Below are positions 35,923-43,782 of a stretch of DNA of 64,000 nt, in pieces (position 1 is the stretch's first letter; every line of letters begins with the position of its first letter). The position numbers were made by a program, and so were the translations under genes. The DNA comes from Chryseobacterium luteum (GTDB taxonomy: Bacteria; Bacteroidota; Bacteroidia; Flavobacteriales; Weeksellaceae). The stretch lies in assembly GCF_000737785.1 (NCBI RefSeq), contig NZ_JPRO01000003.1:1-64000 (forward strand), given 5' to 3'. The notes beneath the pieces were generated by a model. That model had not been told where the DNA came from and made no database searches. It saw only the letters and a program-made list of their open reading frames with translations.

Positions 35923-36680
35923 TGAACCAGTTTTCTTTAAAAGATAGAACAATTCTTATTACAGGCGCTTCTTCCGGTATCGGGAGAAGCTGTTCTGTAG
36001 AATGCAGCAAAAGCGGGGCAGACCTTATTCTTATTGCCAGAAACGAAGAAGAACTGAAGAAGACAGTATCCATGTTGGCTCCGGATACCAAAGCCGAAAC
36101 CATTATTGCAGATATCACCGGAATTGAAAATCTTGAAGACCTGATCGCTGAAAAAGTAGCAGTTTCAGGTAAGATATCTGGATTTATCCACTGCGCGGGA
36201 ATAGAAAAAACCCTTCCGCTGAAAAAGCATACTCCCCAGCTCTACACAGATATCTTTGCAGTCAATGTGATCTCAGGCTTTGAAATTGCCAAAATTTTAT
36301 CCCTGAAAAAATATAAAAACGAAACTTCCAGTTTTGTCTTCATTTCCTCAGTAGCCGGAATGGTGGGCGAAATAGGAAAAGCTGCTTATTCAGCCAGTAA
36401 AGGTGCTGTAGTTTCCGGAGCGCGCTCTCTGGCTATGGAACTTTCAAGAAGCGGAATCAGGGTGAATAGTGTAAGTCCAGCCATGGTAAATACCCCCATA
36501 CTGGAAAAAATGTTTGAAAACATTGGTGAAGATGCCGCAGAAGAGATTCTTAAAAAACATCCGCTGGGAATAGGCGAGCCTGAAGATGTGGCCAACGCAT
36601 GCATTTTCCTGCTTTCAGATGCTTCAAAATGGATTACGGGATCCAACCTTGTGGTAGACGGAGGATATTCCGCCCATTAA
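35922..36680 (+). CDS. SDR oxidoreductase, 3-oxoacyl-ACP reductase-like
   Basis: A 252-residue short-chain dehydrogenase. The nucleotide loop is TGASSGIGRS (about residues 15-24). The active site has S in FISSVAGMVG and Y-x3-K in AYSASKGAVV. The end WITGSNLVVDGGYSAH is typical of FabG. Placed after KAS III and ACP, it should reduce the 3-oxoacyl-ACP to 3-hydroxyacyl-ACP. It is the last gene of the plus-strand block. Its stop overlaps that of the converging GT4 gene by 4 bases. Confidence 0.88.
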   Translation: MNQFSLKDRTILITGASSGIGRSCSVECSKSGADLILIARNEEELKKTVSMLAPDTKAETIIADITGIENLEDLIAEKVAVSGKISGFIHCAGIEKTLPLKKHTPQLYTDIFAVNVISGFEIAKILSLKKYKNETSSFVFISSVAGMVGEIGKAAYSASKGAVVSGARSLAMELSRSGIRVNSVSPAMVNTPILEKMFENIGEDAAEEILKKHPLGIGEPEDVANACIFLLSDASKWITGSNLVVDGGYSAH

Positions 36681-37843
36681 TTTTTCCGGTAAAGATCTTC
36701 AAGAATTCCTTCCACCGCATCAAAGATTTTCTGATTATCAAACTGGTCCTCTATGGTTTCCAGGTTTTTTCTTATTCGGGCAATAAGCTCCGGGTCCGTC
36801 AGAAAAGTCTTCATCGCAGCATACATCTCATCCTTTTCGTAATTGATGAGGTAGCCGGTTTCCCTGTCTTTGATCATCACACCTACATCTCCCGTATCGG
36901 TAGCAATGATAGGCTTCTGAAGAATAAGGGCCTCGGCAATTACTAACGGCCACGCCTCAGATTCGGAAGGCATAATGAAATAATCTGCATTTTTTACGTA
37001 AGGATAGGGATTCATTCTGTTACCGATCAGAATAAATGTATCCTGAACATTATTGGTACGGATCTGCTCGGTAAGATTTTTCATTTCTTCACCGCTGCCT
37101 ATGACTATAATGGTATGGTGAAAACCTTCATCAATCAATTTTTTGTGGGCATCAATCAGTTTATGGTATCCTTTTCTGTTGTGAAGACGTCCTACCGAAA
37201 CAAAAACAGGTCCTTCGGGAAGCGGTTCTATCTTTTCCTGCGCTTTTCTCTTGATTTCGTCTATAGGAATAGCGTTGATCACCACACTTTCTTCAGGATA
37301 TTTCAGCTCCGGATAATATTTGTGCATCAGGTCCTTGATTTTCTGTGAACAGTAAATCATGTGGTCAAACTGCGGGAAATTGTCAAGAATATCAGGAACC
37401 AGTGGCTGCAAAGTAGGGACATTGATCTCGGAATGAAACCAACCTACTTTCTTTGAGGCTTTGTTGCTGGACTTGATGACAGATGAAAATGCTGAATAAG
37501 TAGGAGCGATCTCAATATCGAATTTTTTATTTCCTAGAAGGTGGTCAGAGATTTTATGGCTTCTCAAAGCGCTGGAAAGCTTCAGCCTTCTGCGAACCAG
37601 CTGCAGTTTATGGATCAGTGGATTTTTAGAGAAATCTTCCTTTCCATCGGTAAAATATACTTTTTTAACATGTTCCGGGAATTCATTTCTAAGCTCACCC
37701 TGATTCAGATTCAGACAGACCGTGATGTCAAATTTTTCAGGATTAAGATTGTGAAGAATACTGAGGATCACTTTTTCCACGCCGCCCATTTCCATAGAGC
37801 GGTGCCTGAAAAGGACTTTTATTTTCTGATTTTCTGCTGGCAT
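36677..37843 (-). CDS. Glycosyltransferase family 4
   Basis: A 388-residue GT-B enzyme. The N-terminal loop is RHRSMEMGGVEKVI, and the donor domain has FVSVGRLHNRKGYHKLI, then MPSESEAWPLVIAEAL with the intact E-x7-E motif and IIATDTGDVGVMI. It overlaps the upstream GT2 gene by one base and converges with the SDR gene. It resembles the GT4 gene ending at 30936, suggesting a common origin of both copies. The sugar is unknown. Confidence 0.88.
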   Translation of the reverse strand: MPAENQKIKVLFRHRSMEMGGVEKVILSILHNLNPEKFDITVCLNLNQGELRNEFPEHVKKVYFTDGKEDFSKNPLIHKLQLVRRRLKLSSALRSHKISDHLLGNKKFDIEIAPTYSAFSSVIKSSNKASKKVGWFHSEINVPTLQPLVPDILDNFPQFDHMIYCSQKIKDLMHKYYPELKYPEESVVINAIPIDEIKRKAQEKIEPLPEGPVFVSVGRLHNRKGYHKLIDAHKKLIDEGFHHTIIVIGSGEEMKNLTEQIRTNNVQDTFILIGNRMNPYPYVKNADYFIMPSESEAWPLVIAEALILQKPIIATDTGDVGVMIKDRETGYLINYEKDEMYAAMKTFLTDPELIARIRKNLETIEDQFDNQKIFDAVEGILEDLYRKN

Positions 37844-38682
37844 TACCTGAAAAGTTTTTGCAAAGTAATAGAGATTTTTCTTTTTATCCTATATGGAACT
37901 GAATTCTGATATTCCAAAAGTTTAAAAATTTCCTGTTGACCGGGATAAGCTTCCGGAACCTTCATTCCATTAATACTTTTGATATTTCTTCTTTTCATAG
38001 CATTAAAGACCACCTGGGCAAAATACCCGTAGGACTTCTGCTTATTTTCATTCTGGGATATTCCTCCCGTGTGAGTTCTGTAAAGATAGTTGGTATCGTT
38101 GATGAAATAAACGTCCCCTTTTTCATACATTTTTAAATACAGGTCCTGGTCTTCCGATATCTTCAGTTCCGGATTCATTTTTTCCGTCTGTTCATAAATG
38201 TCCTTTCTGAACGTTACAAAATGAGCGATCTGAATAGGATAATTAAAGAAATACGGATCTTTATTCTGAACCTGCATGGCAGATTTAAAAGGAGCAATAG
38301 GTTTCAGATCTTTGTCACAGCTCATTAATCTTGAATAAGCCAGCACTACATTTTTTTTCCGGGTAAATATGGCTACTGCTTTTTCAACAGCATCAGGAAG
38401 AATGGCGTCATCCGGGTCCACAAAACCGCAGATCTCTCCGGAAGCCAGTTCAATAAGCTTGCTTTTGGTGATGCCGACACCCGAGTTTTTTTCATTTTCG
38501 AAAAACCTAAACCGCTCATCTCCTGCAATGATGGCTTTGATCTGTTCTTTCTCTCCTTCAGACGAGGCATCATCCAGGATGACAGCTTCCCAGTTTTTAT
38601 AGGTTTGTGCAAGTAATGAACTGTGGCAGTCTTTAAAAAGCACAGCATTATTGTAGTGGGCGATAAGTATGGAAAATTTCAT
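37843..38682 (-). CDS. Glycosyltransferase family 2
   Basis: A 279-residue GT-A enzyme. Motifs are FSILIAHYNNA, AVILDDASSEGE, KNSGVGITKSKLIELA, and the metal-binding FVDPDDAILP. A conserved SEDQDLYLKMY segment near the end of the fold holds the likely base. It is flanked by an acyltransferase (6 bases upstream) and a GT4 gene in one short minus-strand operon. Substrate is unknown. Confidence 0.87.
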   Translation of the reverse strand: MKFSILIAHYNNAVLFKDCHSSLLAQTYKNWEAVILDDASSEGEKEQIKAIIAGDERFRFFENEKNSGVGITKSKLIELASGEICGFVDPDDAILPDAVEKAVAIFTRKKNVVLAYSRLMSCDKDLKPIAPFKSAMQVQNKDPYFFNYPIQIAHFVTFRKDIYEQTEKMNPELKISEDQDLYLKMYEKGDVYFINDTNYLYRTHTGGISQNENKQKSYGYFAQVVFNAMKRRNIKSINGMKVPEAYPGQQEIFKLLEYQNSVPYRIKRKISITLQKLFR

Positions 38683-38688
38683 CTGAAT

Positions 38689-39231
38689 TTAAAGAGAATT
38701 GAATACTAAATCCTGTTTATTGACAACCCGTGTATTGGCCGGAATGTCTTTATATATTGTACATCCTGCTCCGATAATGCAGTTGTCGCCTATCGTTACC
38801 CCTTTCAGCACCGTAACGTTGCTTCCCAGCCAGCAGTTGCTGCCTATTTTGATAGGAGCTGTTGTAAATTTTGATGGATGAACCTTGAATGCCGGAGAGG
38901 TTTCATAAGCATGGTTGTGATCATACAGTCTGACATTTTCACCAAACAAAGTGTTTTCGCCGATTGAAATATGCTCCAGGCAGTTGATCGAGCAGAAGTT
39001 ATTCATGAAAAAGCGGTCACCTATTTCCAAATAGGCATCTTTCATAACCAAAACACAGGTATAGTTTCTGAATTCAACAGATTTTCCAATACTTACCTTT
39101 TTTAAATCCTTGTCAAGAACAAAGCGTCCGCCCATTCCTATTCTGATATTTTCAAAAAATACTTTAGGATTTTTTTTCAGGATAGAAAGCTGCTGTTTTC
39201 TGTAGATTTTTTCGAAAAAACTGTAGAACAT
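38689..39231 (-). CDS. Left-handed beta-helix acyltransferase (maltose-acetyltransferase-like)
   Basis: A 180-residue hexapeptide-repeat acyltransferase. The catalytic His is in VRLYDHNHAYE, followed by the repeats KIGSNCWLGSNVTVLKGVTIGDNCIIGAGCTIYKDIPANTRV in the usual order. Length and motif match capsule and O-antigen O-acetyltransferases. It is the first gene of a three-gene minus-strand block with a GT2 and a GT4 gene. Acetyl-CoA is the usual donor. Confidence 0.86.
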   Translation of the reverse strand: MFYSFFEKIYRKQQLSILKKNPKVFFENIRIGMGGRFVLDKDLKKVSIGKSVEFRNYTCVLVMKDAYLEIGDRFFMNNFCSINCLEHISIGENTLFGENVRLYDHNHAYETSPAFKVHPSKFTTAPIKIGSNCWLGSNVTVLKGVTIGDNCIIGAGCTIYKDIPANTRVVNKQDLVFNSL

Positions 39232-39308
39232 ATCGAGACTTTTATTTTTTCATTTCATTTGAGTATCACAAATATAACCTGTTTTTAGATAAATGAGAAA
39301 AAAATATT

Positions 39309-39316
39309 TATTTTTG
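39309..39316 (+). promoter_or_regulatory. -7 box before the plus-strand methyltransferase block
   Basis: TATTTTTG matches TANNTTTG and ends 19 bases before the GTG start at 39336, in the divergent gap next to the acyltransferase gene. Confidence 0.5.
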
Positions 39317-39335
39317 CGGTATTAAAGACAACACA

Positions 39336-40106
39336 GTGAGTGAAATAACAAGAGTTCTCAAAACATTTATAGGGTATCTGAAAAGACCCGATCTTTACCC
39401 GGAACTGGGCAGGAAAATCATTAAAAATACAGTCAACAGGGGCAATGCCTTCAAAGGCAAGGAAAAAACGAATTCCTGGGCTGCCGGAAAAGCAATTTCC
39501 CAGGAGGAGGCTGTTTTAAAACTATTCGGTCTTGAAATCAGTGCTTTCCGCAGTGATTATGCTGAAATCCTGAAGACAGCAGAGCAGCGGGAAAAAGAAT
39601 GTCCTGTAAAAATGGGCGGTCCGGGAGCTTTAGAGTTGATCTATTATGCATGTGAATTTGCCAATGCAAAGCATGTAGTGGAAACAGGAGTTGCTTACGG
39701 ATGGTCGTCACTGGCTTCCCTTCTGTCTCTGGCGAAAAGAAACGGAACGCTGTACAGTTCAGATATGCCTTACCTGGCACAGGACGGAGATCAGTATGTA
39801 GGTTACGTCGTTCCTCAAAACCTTAAAAACAGCTGGAAACTGTTCCGTTTTGCAGATAAAGAATCGCTTCCGAAAATTTTTGCTGAAAATTCAGTTTTTG
39901 ATGTTCTTCATTATGATTCCGATAAGAGTTATAACGGAAGAATGTGGGCATATGACGAGCTGTATAAGCATCTGAAAAAAGGAGGTGTCTTTATCAGTGA
40001 TGATATTGGTGACAATTCTGCTTACCAGGATTTCTGTGAGAAAAACAATATAGAGACCACCGTGGTGGAATACGAAGGAAAGTATATCGGCGTTTTTGTT
40101 AAGTAA
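39336..40106 (+). CDS. Class I SAM-dependent methyltransferase (Methyltransf_24-like)
   Basis: A 256-residue protein starting at a GTG. The SAM-binding motif is VVETGVAYGWSSLASL (near residues 110-125), followed by the acidic strand YSSDMPYL and by VLHYDSDKSYNGRMWAYDELYKHLKKGGVFISDDI, as in the Methyltransf_24 family. Such enzymes methylate sugars or hydroxy groups in glycan loci. The target is unknown. It opens a plus-strand block but lies 115 bases from the next gene. Confidence 0.82.
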   Translation: MSEITRVLKTFIGYLKRPDLYPELGRKIIKNTVNRGNAFKGKEKTNSWAAGKAISQEEAVLKLFGLEISAFRSDYAEILKTAEQREKECPVKMGGPGALELIYYACEFANAKHVVETGVAYGWSSLASLLSLAKRNGTLYSSDMPYLAQDGDQYVGYVVPQNLKNSWKLFRFADKESLPKIFAENSVFDVLHYDSDKSYNGRMWAYDELYKHLKKGGVFISDDIGDNSAYQDFCEKNNIETTVVEYEGKYIGVFVK

Positions 40107-40221
40107 TTTTTAGAGCGCGATGTATCTGTTTGTTTTTCATGAGTATAAAATTGCTTTATTGAAAACCTCTGCTTTTTATAATGACTAAAAATATTGTAAG
40201 GCTGTTGAACAGTTTTTGTGA

Positions 40222-41250
40222 ATGAAGATAAGCCAGATAACCTTTACCCGATTCCTTGCCGCTATAGCTATCGTTATTTCTCATTTTAATAAAGATATGT
40301 TTGTCTATAAGACCGATTATATTTCAGCTATCTTTTTAAAAGCCAATGTTGGGGTGAGCTATTTTTTTATCCTCTCAGGTTTCATTATGATTGTAGCCTA
40401 TCATAAAAAAGAGAAAATCAACTATTTAGAGTATTATAAGAACAGGTTTGCAAGGATCTATCCGCTGTATGTGGTGGGACTGCTGCTTTATCTGGTGACC
40501 AGGTATTCAAACTTCAGTATTACGAATGTTTTTTTGTATCTGTTAGGGCTTCAGAGCTGGATTCCGGGTAAGGCCATGATCCTGAATTTTCCGGGATGGT
40601 CTATTTCCGTGGAATTTCTGTTTTATCTGATTTTCCCGGTGCTGTACAATTATTTTTACTCCAAAAACAATAAAAGCATTTGGGTAGCGGGCATCGTGCT
40701 GTGGATTATTACCCAGGTATTTTCGCATCTTTATGAAGCTTCACCGTCTTATAAAGGGCCGCATACGGAAAGCCATGAGCTGCTGTATTATTTCCCGCTG
40801 ATGCATGTAAGCGAATTTTTAGTGGGAAATCTTGCCGGACTGTTTTTTGTGAACAATTTTAAGCAGAAGAATTATGATATTCCTGTGGTCCTGATCTTTG
40901 CAGCTGTTATGCTTTCGCTGATCTTTGTTCCGCTTTTTTATCATAACGGGCTTATGGCAGTGCTTTTTATTCCGCTGATTGTTTTTATCTCATGGAATAA
41001 CGGGCTGGTGACAAAAATTTTCGCCTTGAAACCGCTGGAATACCTGGGCGAAGCAAGTTATGCCGTCTATATTACGCATATCCCCATTCTGTATATCCTG
41101 AGGGAGATTCTGAAATGGCAAAATTATAAACCTGATATTAACAGCGTGTTCTGGATTTACCTGGCTGTTCTTATCATTACTTCGATGCTGTTTTATCAAT
41201 TTATTGAAAAACCGCTCAGAGATTATCTTAAAAAAGTAAATATCAGATAA
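40222..41250 (+). CDS. Acyltransferase family 3 membrane protein
   Basis: A 342-residue inner-membrane protein with about 10 membrane helices. The family signature is at the N-terminus: ITFTRFLAAIAIVISHF with the conserved Arg and His, followed by GVSYFFILSGFIM and FARIYPLYVVGLL. Members move acetyl or other small acyl groups to glycans across the membrane. It is full length, unlike the fragment ending at 62110. A second promoter-like box follows directly, so the genes downstream may be separately expressed. Confidence 0.87.
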   Translation: MKISQITFTRFLAAIAIVISHFNKDMFVYKTDYISAIFLKANVGVSYFFILSGFIMIVAYHKKEKINYLEYYKNRFARIYPLYVVGLLLYLVTRYSNFSITNVFLYLLGLQSWIPGKAMILNFPGWSISVEFLFYLIFPVLYNYFYSKNNKSIWVAGIVLWIITQVFSHLYEASPSYKGPHTESHELLYYFPLMHVSEFLVGNLAGLFFVNNFKQKNYDIPVVLIFAAVMLSLIFVPLFYHNGLMAVLFIPLIVFISWNNGLVTKIFALKPLEYLGEASYAVYITHIPILYILREILKWQNYKPDINSVFWIYLAVLIITSMLFYQFIEKPLRDYLKKVNIR

Positions 41251-41256
41251 AATCTT

Positions 41257-41264
41257 TATTTTTG
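41257..41264 (+). promoter_or_regulatory. -7 box before the FkbH/ACP/MBOAT block
   Basis: TATTTTTG matches TANNTTTG. It starts 6 bases after the acyltransferase stop and ends 16 bases before the ATG at 41281. It would give the FkbH block its own promoter and supports the small ORF at 41281 as the first gene. Confidence 0.5.
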
Positions 41265-41280
41265 CAGCAAACAAAACACA

Positions 41281-41412
41281 ATGAAAAAAAACACGAATGT
41301 TCCCAACCCATATACTGCATATCTATATGCTGAAGATCCGTCGCTTACGGAAACCTTTAAATGGAATAACACAGACCTGACTGAAATGGAACCCGGTACA
41401 TTCATTTTTTAA
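41281..41412 (+). CDS. 43-residue small ORF at the head of the FkbH block
   Basis: An ORF with an ATG 16 bases after a -7 box, ending 14 bases before the FkbH-like gene. The product begins MKKNTNVPNPYTAYLYAED and ends in EPGTFIF. It is polar, rich in Asn/Thr/Tyr, with no signal peptide or membrane segment. I do not recognise it. Position and spacing are those of a real gene; alternatively it is a translated leader or a decayed remnant. Its length means that homology alone will be weak evidence. Confidence 0.45.
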   Translation: MKKNTNVPNPYTAYLYAEDPSLTETFKWNNTDLTEMEPGTFIF

Positions 41413-41426
41413 TAAAATAAAAATTC

Positions 41427-43154
41427 ATGTACAAAACGTTTTCGGAACTGAAAAAAGGGCTCCGCAGAGACATCCCTCAGCTTAAGAAGGTCAGGGTGGC
41501 ATTACTGGGCGACACGGCGACACAATTTCTCAATGTTGCTTTGAGGGGAACTGCTGTGAATGAAGGCTTTGAATTTGAAATTTTTGAAGCGGATTTCGGC
41601 CAGATTTCCCGGCAGATCCTGGATCCTGCCTCAGAATATTATGAGTTCAATGCAGACTATACGATCATCTTTGAGTCTTCTCATAAATTATTAAGCCAAT
41701 ATTATAAATCTTACGATACGCAGAATACTTTTGCGGAAAATAAGATTTCCTATATCCGGGACCTTTACAGAACGATTCAGGACAGGACTAAAAGCAGGCT
41801 GATTTACTGTAATTTCCCGATGATCAATAATCAGATCTTTGGAAACTTTTCCAACAAGGTAGAATCTTCTTTTGTTTTCCAGCTGAATAAGCTGAATTAT
41901 CTGCTTTCGGCGGAACTGGCGATCAGAAATGATAATTTTTTTATTGCAGATCTCCTTTCAATACAGAATAAATGGGGAAGAGACTTTATGTTTTCTCCAA
42001 ACATTTATATCAACACGGAAATGGTGATTTCACTGGATGCTCTTCCGATTGTTGCCCACCATATTACAGGGATTATTTCTTCTCTGGAAGGGAAGTTTAA
42101 GAAATGTCTGATCCTGGATCTGGATAATACAACCTGGGGCGGTATCATTGGTGATGACGGTCTGGAAAAGATCCAGGTAGGAAGTCTGGGAATAGGAAAA
42201 GCCTTTACCGAATTTCAGTATTGGATCAAAGCACTTCAGAGAAGAGGGGTGATCCTGGCTGTTTGCAGCAAGAATGATGAAGATAAGGCTAAGGAACCTT
42301 TTGAAAAGCATCCGGATATGGTCCTTAAGCTGGACGATATTGCCGTTTTTGTGGCTAATTGGGATAATAAAGCGGATAATATCAGAAAGATCCAAAGCAT
42401 TCTGAATATCGGATTGGATTCCATGGTGTTTCTTGACGACAACCCGTTTGAAAGAAATATTGTACGGGAAAATCTTCCGGAAGTCTGCGTCCCTGAACTA
42501 CCTGAAGATCCGGCAGAATATCTGGAATATTTATATGGCCTGAATCTTTTTGAAACCTCCAGCTTCTCGCAAAATGATGCGGAGCGAACGAAACAATACC
42601 AGGTGGAAGCACAGAGAGCGGTTGATCTGGACAGTTTTACCAACGTAACAGATTTTCTGAAAAGCATGAATATGGTTTCTGACGTGAAATCTTTCGACAG
42701 CTTTTCAAAGCCGAGAGTTTCACAGCTGACCCAGCGTTCCAACCAGTTTAATTTAAGAACGGTAAGGTACACGGAACAGGACGTGGAAAACCTGATCAAT
42801 TCTGAAGAACACCACACTGTTTCTTTCACTTTGGAAGATAAATATGGTGATAACGGGTTGATCTGTGTGGTGGTTCTGGAAAAGAAAGATCCGGAAACTC
42901 TTTTTATAGATACCTGGCTGATGAGCTGCCGTGTCCTTAAAAGAGGGATGGAAGATTTTACCCTGAATACCATTGTGGAAACGGCCAAAAAGCACGGATT
43001 CAAAAATGTTGTGGGAGAATACCTTCCTACCGCAAAGAACCAGATGGTAAAGGATCATTATGAAAGATTAGGATTTACAGAACATAATGGACAATGGATA
43101 CTGAACGTCAGTGAATACCAGCCAAAAGAAGTATATATTATTAATAAAAATTAA
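41427..43154 (+). CDS. FkbH-like HAD-IIIC enzyme, probable acyl loading of ACP
   Basis: A 575-residue protein with the three-part layout of the FkbH/HAD-IIIC family: an N-terminal GDS-like domain (LLGDTATQFL, near 27-36), a HAD phosphatase-fold domain with the nucleophile motif LILDLDNTTWGG at 228-239, AVCSKNDEDKA and FLDDNPFER, and a C-terminal GNAT-like domain (RVLKRGMEDFTLNTIVE ... DHYERLGF). Characterised members take 1,3-bisphosphoglycerate, remove the phosphate and attach glyceryl to an ACP thiol. The ACP gene follows 8 bases later, so glyceryl-ACP or a related product is likely. The rest of the methoxymalonyl pathway is absent. Confidence 0.87.
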   Translation: MYKTFSELKKGLRRDIPQLKKVRVALLGDTATQFLNVALRGTAVNEGFEFEIFEADFGQISRQILDPASEYYEFNADYTIIFESSHKLLSQYYKSYDTQNTFAENKISYIRDLYRTIQDRTKSRLIYCNFPMINNQIFGNFSNKVESSFVFQLNKLNYLLSAELAIRNDNFFIADLLSIQNKWGRDFMFSPNIYINTEMVISLDALPIVAHHITGIISSLEGKFKKCLILDLDNTTWGGIIGDDGLEKIQVGSLGIGKAFTEFQYWIKALQRRGVILAVCSKNDEDKAKEPFEKHPDMVLKLDDIAVFVANWDNKADNIRKIQSILNIGLDSMVFLDDNPFERNIVRENLPEVCVPELPEDPAEYLEYLYGLNLFETSSFSQNDAERTKQYQVEAQRAVDLDSFTNVTDFLKSMNMVSDVKSFDSFSKPRVSQLTQRSNQFNLRTVRYTEQDVENLINSEEHHTVSFTLEDKYGDNGLICVVVLEKKDPETLFIDTWLMSCRVLKRGMEDFTLNTIVETAKKHGFKNVVGEYLPTAKNQMVKDHYERLGFTEHNGQWILNVSEYQPKEVYIINKN

Positions 43155-43162
43155 ATAAAAAC

Positions 43163-43402
43163 ATGAATAAAAACGAAATTTTATCTAAGCTTACCAAGGT
43201 CTTCCGTGACGAATTGGACAATGAAGAAATTGTATTAAACACTGAAACTACAGCCGATGATGTTGAAGAATGGGATTCCCTTTCCCATATTCAGTTAATT
43301 GTTGCCGTGGAAAAGGCTTTCGGAATCCGTTTTACTTCTTCTGAAATTCAGGGGTGGAATAACGTAGGTGAAATGGCTGATTCTATAGATTCAAAGCTGT
43401 AA
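43163..43402 (+). CDS. Acyl carrier protein 2
   Basis: A 79-residue carrier protein with the phosphopantetheine site S39 in EEWDSLSHIQLI. The WDS-x-x-H/Q pattern is typical of the stand-alone ACPs found next to FkbH-like enzymes and D-alanyl carrier proteins, and differs from the YDS site of the other ACP at 35689. Its stop overlaps the start of the VOC gene by one base, which indicates coupled translation. It probably carries the acyl group delivered by the FkbH-like enzyme. Confidence 0.9.
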   Translation: MNKNEILSKLTKVFRDELDNEEIVLNTETTADDVEEWDSLSHIQLIVAVEKAFGIRFTSSEIQGWNNVGEMADSIDSKL

Positions 43403-43782
43403 TGAAATTTCATCATGTTGGGGTTGCCTGTAAAGATATACAGGCAGAACTCCAAAATATCAGACAGCTGCATACAATTATTGAAGAAACTCCTGTTGTT
43501 TTTGATCCTAACCAGCAGGCAGAACTTTGCATGGTTACCGTGGAAGATGGCTTAAATATTGAGTTTGTTTCCGGAAAGCCTGTAGAAAATCTTTTGAAAA
43601 AGAGAATTTCATATTATCATATCTGCTACGAAGTTGAAGATATTGATAAGGCTATAGAACATCTTACACAAAGCGGAGGAATGCTTATTTCCCCTCCCAA
43701 AGAAGCTGTTCTTTTTAATAACCGGAAAGTAGCTTTCCTGATGCTTTCTTATGGAATTGTTGAACTTTTAAACAGTAACTAA
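43402..43782 (+). CDS. VOC-family protein, methylmalonyl-CoA-epimerase-like
   Basis: A 126-residue vicinal-oxygen-chelate protein made of two beta-alpha-beta-beta-beta units: KFHHVGVACKDI at the start and YYHICYEVEDIDKAI near 70. Potential metal ligands are His in the first strand, His in YYHICYE, and Glu in IVELLNS at the end. The closest type by length and motifs is methylmalonyl-CoA epimerase. In this operon it might change the stereochemistry or the alpha-carbon of the ACP-bound acyl group. This is inference. It overlaps the MBOAT gene by one base. Confidence 0.8.
   Translation: MKFHHVGVACKDIQAELQNIRQLHTIIEETPVVFDPNQQAELCMVTVEDGLNIEFVSGKPVENLLKKRISYYHICYEVEDIDKAIEHLTQSGGMLISPPKEAVLFNNRKVAFLMLSYGIVELLNSN

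Noticed and set aside
42236-43003. 255-residue minus-strand ORF opposite the FkbH-like gene
   Set aside because: Ser/Arg-rich with no motif; it overlaps the conserved HAD and GNAT domains of the real gene.
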